35,360 nucleotides of DNA from NCBI GenBank assembly GCA_035260545.1, contig DATFUZ010000107.1, positions 1-35,360 on the forward strand. The letters are read 5' to 3'. The stretch comes from DATDDB01 sp035260545. Its GTDB lineage: Bacteria > Pseudomonadota > Gammaproteobacteria > Burkholderiales > Gallionellaceae. The position numbers and the translations under genes are program-made. Below are positions 24,994-31,730 of this stretch, one piece after another (the stretch's first letter is position 1; the number at the start of each line of letters is the position of its first letter). The notes under the pieces are model-generated. The model worked only from the letters and a program-made list of their open reading frames with translations. It was not told the origin of the DNA and did not search any database.

Positions 24994-25748
24994 TAAAGAA
25001 AGTATTTTGGGTGCTGGTGCTGGTCAATGCGGGTCTGTTTGCCTATGTGCGTTGGGGCGGGCTGCTGACGCAGGGGGCAAGCAGCCTGGAACCCGCCCTC
25101 AACCCGGACAAGATCAAGCTGCTGGGCTTTTCACCGGCGTCGCCGGCGCCCCAGGCACCGGCCCCCGCGTCCGCCCCGGCTCCTGCACCTGCACCTGCAC
25201 CTGCACCTGCACCTGCACCTGCACCTGCACCTGCAAATGGCAACGCGCATGATCCAACACGGGCTGCCGCGCCCGCCGCTGCCGTTGCCGCCTGCTACGA
25301 GTGGGGCGAGTTCTCCGGTTCCGATCTTGCGAGTGCAAAGCAAGACCTCGCGGGACTCAAACTTGGTTCCACGCTTTCCGAGCGCGAGGTCGAGCACTCC
25401 ATCGGCTACTGGGTCTACATTCCGCCGCCCAAGAATCGCGCCGCCATCAACGCCAGGGTCGCGGCCCTGAAAAAGCACGGCATCAAGGATTTCTTCGTGG
25501 TCAAGGAGAAGGGCAAATGGCGCGGCGCCATTTCCCTGAACGTCTTCAAGACCAAGGACCTCGCGGAAAAATTCCAGCACCACCTAAAGTCCCGCGGAAT
25601 CAAGGGAGCAGTGATCGGCGAGCGCCAGACCCGGCTCAAGTTCACCGTGTTCACCTTGCGGAACCCCAACAAGGCGACCCTTTCCAAATTGCAGGACTGG
25701 CAGCAGGGATTCACCGGCATCGGCGTAAAGCCGGCCGCCTGCCCGTGA
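24990..25748 (+). CDS. SPOR-domain inner-membrane protein with Pro-Ala linker
   Basis: The ATG at 24990 overlaps the coaX stop as ATGA. The 252-residue protein has one N-terminal membrane helix (KKVFWVLVLVNAGLFAYVRW), an Ala/Pro linker (residues about 48-86, almost pure AP repeats), and a C-terminal SPOR-like domain (YWVYIPPPKNRAAINARVAALKKHGIKDFFVV ... ISLNVFKTKDLAEKFQHHLK). SPOR domains bind denuded septal peptidoglycan, so a role in cell division or envelope remodelling is likely, but the partner is unknown. Confidence 0.85.
   Translation: MIKKVFWVLVLVNAGLFAYVRWGGLLTQGASSLEPALNPDKIKLLGFSPASPAPQAPAPASAPAPAPAPAPAPAPAPAPAPANGNAHDPTRAAAPAAAVAACYEWGEFSGSDLASAKQDLAGLKLGSTLSEREVEHSIGYWVYIPPPKNRAAINARVAALKKHGIKDFFVVKEKGKWRGAISLNVFKTKDLAEKFQHHLKSRGIKGAVIGERQTRLKFTVFTLRNPNKATLSKLQDWQQGFTGIGVKPAACP
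25182..25235 (+). repeat. Hexanucleotide tandem repeat (CCTGCA)9
   Basis: Nine perfect CCTGCA units encode the Pro-Ala linker of the SPOR protein. Slippage would change the linker length by two residues per unit without a frameshift, so it is a likely site of strain variation. Confidence 0.97.
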
Positions 25749-25774
25749 GCGCCGCGGCCCTCTGCACGCCAGGA

Positions 25775-25803
25775 TTGACAAGGTGGCCTTAAATCCGGAA
25801 AAT
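25775..25803 (+). promoter_or_regulatory. Possible promoter of the tRNA gene
   Basis: A perfect TTGACA (25775-25780) is followed after 17 bases by GAAAAT, a weak -10. It lies between the SPOR stop and the tRNA, about 65 bases upstream of the mature tRNA end. The -35 is convincing and the -10 is not. Confidence 0.4.
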
Positions 25804-25869
25804 GCCGCCCTCTCAGGTTATCTCTCGCCAGCCGTCGCGCATCGCCGCCACGGGTCGGCACAGTTCATT

Positions 25870-25946
25870 GGTGATATAGCTCAGTTGGTTAGAGCACAGC
25901 ACTCATAACGCTGGGGTCGGTGGTTCAAGTCCACCTATCACCACCA
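25870..25946 (+). tRNA. tRNA with CAU anticodon, most likely elongator tRNA-Met
   Basis: The cloverleaf is complete over 77 bases. The acceptor arms GGTGATA and TATCACC pair fully. The D arm is AGCTCAGTTGGTTAGAGC, the anticodon loop is CTCATAA (anticodon CAT), the T arm is GGTGG-TTCAAGT-CCACC, and an encoded ACCA end follows. The anticodon stem closes with an A-C mismatch next to the loop. The body resembles elongator tRNA-Met. A tRNA-Ile whose CAU is modified to lysidine cannot be fully ruled out from sequence alone. It is not an initiator, because position 1 is paired. Confidence 0.95.
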
Positions 25947-25948
25947 AT
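25924..25948 (+). repeat. tRNA 3' end, probable left attachment site (matches 33278-33301)
   Basis: The last 25 bases of the T arm, acceptor and flank (TTCAA, 3 bases, CACCTATC, A, CCACCAAT) recur at 33278-33301 with three substitutions and one deleted base. tRNA 3' ends are standard targets of tyrosine integrases. Confidence 0.5.
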
Positions 25949-25952
25949 ATGG

Positions 25953-25980
25953 AAAAAAGCCCGCAAACGCGGGCTTTTTT
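25953..25980 (+). terminator. Rho-independent terminator after the tRNA
   Basis: A perfect 12-bp stem of AAAAAAGCCCGC and GCGGGCTTTTTT with an AAAC loop lies 6 bases after the tRNA CCA end. Confidence 0.95.
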
Positions 25981-26074
25981 CTTGTCCATGCCTTCCAATT
26001 CAGCCAGTTACCATAATCCACTGCCACCGGCCTCCTGTATACTTCTTCCACATTCAGACTCACTATTACCTGCC

Positions 26075-27367
26075 ATGTCCGCTCCCGCCGCCGCCCTCGA
26101 CCTCATCGACTTCATCGACGCCAGCCCCAGCCCCTGGCACGCGGTAGCGAGCGCCGAGGCGCGCCTGCTTGCCCAAGGCTTTGTCAGGCTGGAGGAGGGC
26201 GCACGGTGGCAGCTCGCCCCGGGCGGGCGTTATTACGTCGTGCGCGGCGGCGCGTCCATGATCGCATTCGTGCTGGGCAGCGGGGCGATTGCGGAAACCG
26301 GCTTTCGCATCGTCGCCGCCCATACCGATTCCCCGGGACTAAGGCTCAAGCCCAAGGCCGCCATGGCCAGTGATGGCTTGGCACGCCTGGGGGTGGAAGT
26401 CTATGGCGGGCCGATACTCGCCACCTTCACCGACCGCGACCTGGGCTTGGCGGGACGCGTCGTGCTGCGCCGCGGGGCGGATCAGGAAACGCGCCTGGTG
26501 AATTTTGCGAAGCCTCTGGTGCGCCTGCCCAACCTGGCCATCCACATGAACCGCGAGGTAAACGACAAAGGGCTGAAGCTCAACAAGCAAACCGAACTCC
26601 CGCTCATCCTGGGGCTGCTCGGCGAAAAAGAAGACGCCGAGGCGAAGTTGCGCAAGCTGCTGGCCGATGCCGCGCAGGCGGACGCAGCTAGCCTGCTGGG
26701 CTGGGAGCTCGCTGTCTATGACGTGCAGAAGGGCAGCCTGTGGGGCGCGAACGAGGAGTTTATCGCCAGCAGGCAGCTCGATAACCTGGCCTCCGCCTAT
26801 GCGGCGCTCGCCGCGCTAATCGAGACCAGGCAGCCAACCGCCACCTGTGTCACGGCCCTGTTCGACCACGAAGAAGTCGGCAGCGAGAGTGCAAACGGGG
26901 CGGGCGGCAGCTTCGTCAACGATGTGCTGGCGCGCATTAGCTCCCAAGCCAAGCTGGACGAGGAGGATAGGCGCCGCGCCCTGGCGCGCAGCTTCTTCAT
27001 CAGCGCGGACATGGCCCATGCCTATAACCCGAATTTCCCGGCCGCCTACGAACCCGAACACAAGGTGATGGTGAATGGCGGGCCGGTCATCAAGACAAAT
27101 GTAAATCAGCGCTACACCACCAACGCCGAAACGGCGGCGCGCTTCATGGGGTATTGCGACAAGGCCGGCGTGCCGTACCAGCAGTATGCGCACCGCAGCG
27201 ACCTGGGTTGCGGCAGTACCCTTGGCCCCATACTTGCAGCACAATTGGGCGTCCCCAGTGTCGACGTTGGTTCAGCCATGTGGGCGATGCACAGCGCGAG
27301 AGAGAGCGCCGGCGTTCACGATCACGCGTACATGATCGCGGCCTTGGCGGCGGCGTTTGGCAGTTGA
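26075..27367 (+). CDS. apeB: M18 family aspartyl-type aminopeptidase
   Basis: I start at ATG 26075 (MSAPAAALDLIDFIDASPSPWHAV), which matches M18 N termini; an upstream extension to 25949 would begin inside the tRNA 3' flank. The 430-residue protein has the dinuclear zinc site residues of the family: HTDSPG, the DHEEVGS pair of acidic residues, ISADMAHAYNPNF and a C-terminal HSARESAGVHD. It removes N-terminal (often acidic) residues from peptides in the cytoplasm. Codon use is GC-rich like the host genes, in contrast to what follows at 27600, although it lies between the two att-like copies. Confidence 0.93.
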   Translation: MSAPAAALDLIDFIDASPSPWHAVASAEARLLAQGFVRLEEGARWQLAPGGRYYVVRGGASMIAFVLGSGAIAETGFRIVAAHTDSPGLRLKPKAAMASDGLARLGVEVYGGPILATFTDRDLGLAGRVVLRRGADQETRLVNFAKPLVRLPNLAIHMNREVNDKGLKLNKQTELPLILGLLGEKEDAEAKLRKLLADAAQADAASLLGWELAVYDVQKGSLWGANEEFIASRQLDNLASAYAALAALIETRQPTATCVTALFDHEEVGSESANGAGGSFVNDVLARISSQAKLDEEDRRRALARSFFISADMAHAYNPNFPAAYEPEHKVMVNGGPVIKTNVNQRYTTNAETAARFMGYCDKAGVPYQQYAHRSDLGCGSTLGPILAAQLGVPSVDVGSAMWAMHSARESAGVHDHAYMIAALAAAFGS

Positions 27368-27615
27368 GGTCGTGCGCGTTTGTTCTTCGCCCAAGGGCGA
27401 CGTTTGTGGTCTTGCCTGACTATTTCCATTTAACGGGGCCGGACTCGCCTTGCTTCTCCGAGGAAATGCGAGCTTGGCCCCCTTTAGTTCCGGGCGAAGG
27501 ATGCTAATATCGGTTCTGGACCGAGCCATGTAAACTACATTTCCTCAATGCGCGACCACAATGCGTGCCGCATAAACCACCATCGACGCGCGGCTTTCTG
27601 GAAGGAGTGACAATA

Positions 27616-28323
27616 GTGGAGATTTCGAAAGAACAGCTGCTACTCGAAATCGAGGACATAATTCGCACAATGCCGCCTCGCGAAACCCTCAGCCATGAGT
27701 CCGACGAGAACCTTTCTTGGCTGGGCCGTGCGGCTGCCGGCATCGCCGCTTGGGACAGCACTCAAGGAGCACTGTTCAAAGGCTATCTAGCTACCTTTCA
27801 CGGCATCAATGCAGTCGGGAGAACCCAGGCTTTTCGCAACATGATAACGACGCTGCATCAGGCAAGAAGTGACCTCCGCATGAACACAATCGGCCCCATG
27901 TCGGCAGCAATTCCAACAGGGGCTGTGTTCGACTATTTCGACGAAGTTCGCAAAGTAATTGAAGCGGCCAAGACAGAATTGTTTTTCGTGGATCCCTACC
28001 TCGATGCCGAGTTCGTGTCACGATATCTTCCGCACGTCACCCAAGGCGTCCAAGTTCGCCTATTAAGTCGCGAAAGAATCGCATCCCTACTGCCTGCGGT
28101 ACAAGCATTTCGTCAGCAAACGGGGCTGCAAATCGAGATCCGATCCGCACAAGGTTTCCATGACCGCTTCGTGTTCGTAGACGGGAGCGAGTGCTACCAG
28201 TCGGGCGCGTCCTTTAAGGACGGCGCAAAAAAAGCTCCCACAACATTGACCCAGATCGGCGACGCATTTCAAGCGATGAAGACCACCTACGAGGCGTTAT
28301 GGGGCGGGGGAACCATCCAATAA
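27616..28323 (+). CDS. Phospholipase D-fold protein of unknown function
   Basis: I choose GTG 27616, 8 bases after GAAGGAG; the ATG at 27565 has no ribosome binding site. The 235-residue protein has an N-terminal helical part and a PLD-like C-terminal half: ELFFVDPYLDAEFVSRYL, VQVRLLSRE, and FHDRFVFVDGSECYQSGASFKDGAKK. The HDRF motif (residues 182-185) stands where HxK of PLD enzymes occurs, with Arg for Lys, and only one such motif is present, so a catalytic pair would need a dimer. Such proteins are found near restriction and defence loci. It lies in AT-richer DNA, beside the ubiquitin-like operon and convergent with it. A nuclease or an inactive PLD fold are both possible. Confidence 0.65.
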   Translation: MEISKEQLLLEIEDIIRTMPPRETLSHESDENLSWLGRAAAGIAAWDSTQGALFKGYLATFHGINAVGRTQAFRNMITTLHQARSDLRMNTIGPMSAAIPTGAVFDYFDEVRKVIEAAKTELFFVDPYLDAEFVSRYLPHVTQGVQVRLLSRERIASLLPAVQAFRQQTGLQIEIRSAQGFHDRFVFVDGSECYQSGASFKDGAKKAPTTLTQIGDAFQAMKTTYEALWGGGTIQ

Positions 28324-28391
28324 AGGTGGAATGCGAAAGCTAGGGAAACGGGCGGGGGTGTCGTCCTGGACCAGTTGTAGAAGGAGGATGT

Positions 28392-28604
28392 ATGACAATG
28401 CGGACGAGGCGATACTTTGTGTGCTCGAATGGCCACCATGGTGTGGAAACCACGAGCGAGAATGACCAGCCGTATAGCGCATCTTGGGAGTCAATTTCGA
28501 CCGAAGGGCTGAAAGCGAACGGCCGGGATTCAAGGGGGTATGCAACGTATATTTGCGAAATATGTGCGGCCCCAATGACCGTAGCCGACGCCCCGTCAAA
28601 GTAG
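28392..28604 (+). CDS. Small protein with zinc-ribbon-like Cys/His pattern
   Basis: A strong AGGAGG lies 4 bases before ATG 28392 and 10 before the in-frame ATG 28398. The 70-residue product has C11, H15/H16 and a CxxC at 55/58 (YICEICAAPM), a possible zinc-binding set. I do not recognise the family. It follows the PLD-fold gene by 68 bases on the same strand and ends about 100 bases before the convergent E1 stop. Confidence 0.55.
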   Translation: MTMRTRRYFVCSNGHHGVETTSENDQPYSASWESISTEGLKANGRDSRGYATYICEICAAPMTVADAPSK

Positions 28605-28694
28605 GGGTGCTTCATAGGTATTGGGGCCACAAGTGGATGGATCCGTGCGGCTTGTGAACCGTGCGGATCTCTGCCGCTTCGTCGAAGATCTGCT

Positions 28695-28707
28695 CCGCCT
28701 AAGGTTT
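28695..28707. repeat. 13-base direct repeat copy at the 3' end of the E1 gene
   Basis: CCGCCTAAGGTTT here and CCTCCTAAGGTTT at 31655-31667 agree at 12 of 13 positions and bracket the four-gene ubiquitin-like cassette. This copy ends on the last base of the E1 stop codon. Confidence 0.4.
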
Positions 28708-30248
28708 CAGCATTCCTGCTCACGCATGCGCTGGTGACGGTCGCGAAGCTGCATTATCAAGCCGCGATGAGCCACGCACGGGCATGAGTCGATCGGGTGC
28801 ATTGCGAGTTCGATAGCTGAATTTTCCGGACCGAGAAAGAGACTGCCTATTTGGTACTTGGGTACAACTGGATTTTCGGGGTGAATTAGCGCCTTAATTG
28901 CCTGAGCGACGACGAGTGCAGCAGCTGCAGTAGCAACAAATGGCACCGACGGCCTGAAGCCGGCGGCAGCCTCCACGCCCAGTTGGGCGGAAAGCGTAGC
29001 CTCAGTAATAACTGAGCAGATCGTCTTCTCTTCTTCAACCGACTTTCTTAGGGCTTCACGCTTATCCTCCGATGCCATCTCTACGTCCGCAATGTTAAGG
29101 CGACGGCCAAGATCGGCGAGCGAATCCTTACTTAGGCCGGTCAACTGGCTTTGGATTGTTTTCTCGTCCAGGCTCGGCGAATCAAACCAACACATCAGGC
29201 AAGCAAGATCCGACCGATCGAGTCTGTGTTGAATTACCGCCGCACCAACCTCGTTGATTCCCCCGTCAATCATGATGCGTGGCCATAGCCCCTGCGCCGC
29301 ACGGCGAGCGTTTACATCGTCAAGCCCGTTTAGCACCAAATCAACCGTTAGGTTATTCGTTGGACTTCCTGAGACCACAGATTCGATCGTGGCCCTCTCT
29401 CCAGTCGCGTCTAGCGAGCTGTTTTCACGCAGCCAGGCGGCCATTCTCCCGGCCTTGGACTCCCCAAGCCAACCGGACCGCTCAACTAACATGCATGTGC
29501 CGAGATTCTCATCAGCGTAAGCTTGCTTGTCGATGACATGCACGCGGCCACGCAACGGCAATTGCGAAAGCAACACTCCTATTCCGTTGCCTATTGCACC
29601 AGCACCAACTAGCAGTGTGTCCGGCAAAGAAATTTCCTGAGGTAGCGTCGGGCCTATGGATTTAGGCGATGTCGCCAGGTCGAACAGGGAAAATTCAAGC
29701 TTGCGCAATGGAGGCGCGACGTCGGACGGCACGCCGATAACTTTCTTGAATGTCTCCGCAACACCGATCGAGGCGGCCATCAGCGCAGAAATCGCGTTCG
29801 GCTGGCTGCAATCCACGGGGAGCGTATTCCCATCAGACGCGAGCCTAGCAACCCACCCGCTACAATTTATGGTCGTCCATTTTGCTGATCGTCCCGAACT
29901 CGCGCCCACACACAGCACGGCATCACACGATGCTAGCAATGATTCCGCGTCACCGTCGGACAATCGCAAAGAGCCGATACACCATGCCTTGCTGCAAATG
30001 CCCTCGATTTGCCTACGAAACTCTATCGTGCATTCGGGAAGGATCACCACCACATTGCCAACTACGCGGGGCAGCAACGCGAGGGCGTCGACAAAACACC
30101 ATTGACCATTTTGCGTTTGGATAACCGCTTGCTCTGCCGTTAGCACTACGGTCATAGCACAAATGTCCTGGTATGCTACGGACTTGTTCATCAGACTATT
30201 AGCAACGCCTAAGGGCCTGCTGATGGCTTTTTCGATCATTGGGGTCAT
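28707..30248 (-). CDS. E1-like ThiF-family ubiquitin-activating enzyme
   Basis: The start at 30248 overlaps the JAB stop (ATGA). The 513-residue protein has an N-terminal domain of about 200 residues that I do not recognise, then a ThiF/E1 adenylation domain. That domain has the nucleotide loop TLLVGAGAIGNGIG (GxGxxGN at 215-221), VHVID with Asp240, and ADENLGTCML in place of the ENLxRQ motif. Cys350/353 (CLMC) and Cys489/491 (CPC) form a likely structural zinc site, as in ThiF/MoeB. Cys411 (KTICSVITEA) is the candidate thioester cysteine in the crossover region. It would adenylate the C-terminal glycine of the adjacent ubiquitin-like protein and pass it to the E2-like protein. Confidence 0.85.
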   Translation of the reverse strand: MTPMIEKAISRPLGVANSLMNKSVAYQDICAMTVVLTAEQAVIQTQNGQWCFVDALALLPRVVGNVVVILPECTIEFRRQIEGICSKAWCIGSLRLSDGDAESLLASCDAVLCVGASSGRSAKWTTINCSGWVARLASDGNTLPVDCSQPNAISALMAASIGVAETFKKVIGVPSDVAPPLRKLEFSLFDLATSPKSIGPTLPQEISLPDTLLVGAGAIGNGIGVLLSQLPLRGRVHVIDKQAYADENLGTCMLVERSGWLGESKAGRMAAWLRENSSLDATGERATIESVVSGSPTNNLTVDLVLNGLDDVNARRAAQGLWPRIMIDGGINEVGAAVIQHRLDRSDLACLMCWFDSPSLDEKTIQSQLTGLSKDSLADLGRRLNIADVEMASEDKREALRKSVEEEKTICSVITEATLSAQLGVEAAAGFRPSVPFVATAAAALVVAQAIKALIHPENPVVPKYQIGSLFLGPENSAIELAMHPIDSCPCVAHRGLIMQLRDRHQRMREQEC

Positions 30249-30760
30249 GCGGGCACCTCGCATCTAATAATGGATAACTCAGCATCACATGGAATGATTC
30301 GCGCGCTCACTTCTCGCGCGGACATGCGCCGGTAGGCAAAATTGTCAAACACATGCACGCCACATTCATCTAACCCGACGTATCGTTGGGCATAGAACGG
30401 GCATACGACAGACAAGTAGCCGTCCGCGCGAATTCCATGCTCCTTGTCGAGCGCTGACAAGTCAACAAACCGGCCGGGGTGCGAGTGAATTTGCCCGACA
30501 AGAACAGCGTCGATCTGTTCAGCCAAGTCGGTAAGTGTGCACATTGCAGCGGACGACAGGCTTAGGTAGTCGGGTGAGGTTACGAAGCCCGGACCCGAAG
30601 CGGCAATAATCCGCGTCACGGTAGCCTTGTTTCCTTCAACTGAACCAAACCACAATGCTAACCCTTCGTTGCCGCATGCGCCGTGAGGACGCATAAGGGA
30701 TATGGAGTCATCAAGTAGCGTATACGGTACAGACCATGTCAATTGGGATTGCGGCATCAT
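30245..30760 (-). CDS. JAMM/JAB-family metallopeptidase (deubiquitinase-like)
   Basis: I start at ATG 30760 (second ATG at 30757), which overlaps the E2-like stop and has GGAGGG 7 bases upstream; the frame to 30859 lies inside the E2-like gene. The 171-residue protein has the complete JAMM zinc site: Glu32 in GNEGLALW, and HSHPGRFVDLSALD with the HxHx7SxxD spacing (His92, His94, Ser102, Asp105). JAMM enzymes in bacterial ubiquitin-like operons remove the modifier from targets or trim its precursor. Here the modifier already ends in Gly, so deconjugation is the more likely role. Confidence 0.87.
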   Translation of the reverse strand: MMPQSQLTWSVPYTLLDDSISLMRPHGACGNEGLALWFGSVEGNKATVTRIIAASGPGFVTSPDYLSLSSAAMCTLTDLAEQIDAVLVGQIHSHPGRFVDLSALDKEHGIRADGYLSVVCPFYAQRYVGLDECGVHVFDNFAYRRMSAREVSARIIPCDAELSIIRCEVPA

Positions 30761-31191
30761 CGTCTTGCCCTCCCCATGTAACTGTTGTCTAGAAGTAATT
30801 GAAGGTGTAGTAGCGCATGCTGCATGGGCAAGGCTACTTTTGGGAATTGTCCGGCCCATTCCGGATGCAGGGCGTGGCCCTCAGAGGTAATCGTTATGCA
30901 CGTATCGAAGGAGGCCGGGCGAAAGCCTGGGCAAAGCGGCCACGCCGTGGGATTGTTTTCTGCGCCAGTGTTCATATCGACATACTTAAGGGAAAACGGA
31001 GCAAAATAGCTGGTATTCCAGCGAATGCGCGCCTTATAGAGTTCGGTTGGCGAACTTATCGGATGCATGACGGCAAACAGCCCGAGAGGGACAGAGTTGT
31101 CCCTCTCGAGCTGCCACCGCGTTGCCTCAGGCAAGCTCTGAACCGCAATGAACTCCTCTTCAAACAAGGCAAGTTCCAGTTCAGAAGCCAT
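30757..31191 (-). CDS. E2-like ubiquitin-conjugating protein
   Basis: The 144-residue protein lies between the ubiquitin-like and JAB genes. Its C-terminal half has the prokaryotic E2 layout: beta strands (LYKARIRWNT, FSLKY), then PLCPGFRPASFDTCITITSEGHALHPEW with a candidate catalytic Cys98, and a helical end VALPMQHALLHLQLLLDN. No eukaryotic HPN motif is present, which is normal for bacterial E2 families. Cys87 is an alternative thioester residue. The gene starts 4 bases after the modifier stop, so the two are co-translated. The call depends partly on context. Confidence 0.75.
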   Translation of the reverse strand: MASELELALFEEEFIAVQSLPEATRWQLERDNSVPLGLFAVMHPISSPTELYKARIRWNTSYFAPFSLKYVDMNTGAENNPTAWPLCPGFRPASFDTCITITSEGHALHPEWAGQFPKVALPMQHALLHLQLLLDNSYMGRARR

Positions 31192-31195
31192 GGCC

Positions 31196-31504
31196 TTATC
31201 CCTGCTTTAATACTTCGGTTAGATTGAACCTTAACTCGTGAGCCGTCCCAGCCAACGCCCCCAAATCGGCCGAGAGATTGGTCTGTACGATACTGCCGAG
31301 CGCCAGTTGATAAGTCTTCGTGGCATCCTCTACTAAGCCGTAGAACGTAAGCACCTGCTGCTTGAGGGACGCAAGAGTTTTCTCACGCGGTGCACGCGGA
31401 TCGACAAATTGCCGGGTTGCGGTGATATATCTGACCATAACGTTAATCGTCTGGTCATCGTGGACCCGCTGTTGCTCGGGGTGAAGCTGTTCATTGGTAC
31501 TCAT
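31196..31504 (-). CDS. Ubiquitin-like modifier protein (single beta-grasp domain)
   Basis: The 102-residue product is one beta-grasp-like domain from about residue 18: strand TINVMVRYITATRQF, helix KTLASLKQQVLTFYGL, then TYQLALG, an ADLGAL turn and the last strand HELRFNLTEVL. It ends KQG, with a single exposed C-terminal glycine and no extra tail, so no maturation cut is needed. AGGAGT lies 8 bases before the ATG. The antiphage Bil (ISG15-like) modifiers are described as two fused ubiquitin-like domains, whereas this one is single. Sequence identity to ubiquitin is negligible; the call rests on predicted strand order, the terminal Gly and the E1/E2/JAMM neighbours. Confidence 0.78.
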   Translation of the reverse strand: MSTNEQLHPEQQRVHDDQTINVMVRYITATRQFVDPRAPREKTLASLKQQVLTFYGLVEDATKTYQLALGSIVQTNLSADLGALAGTAHELRFNLTEVLKQG

Positions 31505-31646
31505 GTGTGTACTCCTAAGAAATAGTAGTCCGCCTCGTCGAAAGACGAGGTGTTGATATGCCTACCTTAGGAGCTTGACAGCGGAACGCTAGCTAGAGGA
31601 AAATTCAAGTCGCCAAACCGAATGTGTCCAACCGGCACGTTCACTG

Positions 31647-31676
31647 CGGGCAAGCCTCCTAAGGTTTGCCCGTTTT
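31647..31676 (+). terminator. Plus-strand terminator-like hairpin
   Basis: CGGGCAAGCC and GGTTTGCCCG form a 10-bp stem with one G-U pair and a 6-base loop, followed by TTTT. The wobble pair and T-run fit rightward transcription, although all neighbouring genes read leftward. It may end an antisense or small RNA, or be a remnant. Confidence 0.5.
31655..31667. repeat. 13-base direct repeat copy upstream of the ubiquitin-like gene
   Basis: This is the partner of 28695-28707, agreeing at 12 of 13 positions. Both copies flank the modifier-E2-JAMM-E1 cassette. Confidence 0.4.
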
Positions 31677-31730
31677 CATTGTTGCATCTTCATTGCTTAC
31701 CTCCTTTCTTCACGTAGTGTAGTTGCTCAG

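Larger units (their letters stand above)
31505..31730 (-). promoter_or_regulatory. Structured leader between the ImmA-like gene and the ubiquitin-like operon
   Basis: On the minus strand a perfect AAGGAGGT precedes an ATG at 31693 that opens a five-codon frame. Its TGA overlaps another ATG (31679) with a six-codon frame. Further down lies a perfect 7-bp hairpin CCTCGTC-n4-GACGAGG (31533-31550) just before the operon's ribosome binding site. The words ACCTTAGGAG-CTTG occur as an inverted pair at 31564-31577 and 31651-31665. I see no clear -35/-10 pair for the operon, so it may be read from the upstream XRE promoter. Confidence 0.5.

Noticed and set aside
25182..25235. CCTGCA array as a CRISPR or regulatory iteron array
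   Set aside because: Unit length is 6 and fully in frame, encoding a Pro-Ala linker.
28611..28680. Bidirectional terminator between the small zinc-ribbon gene and the E1 gene
   Set aside because: There is a GATCCG/CGGATC pairing and a CCGTGCGG direct repeat, but the stem is short, the loop long and no T-run follows on either strand.
30817..31227. 136-codon plus-strand frame opposite the E2-like gene
   Set aside because: The minus-strand genes here overlap by 4 bases in a coherent operon; the plus frame has no motif.
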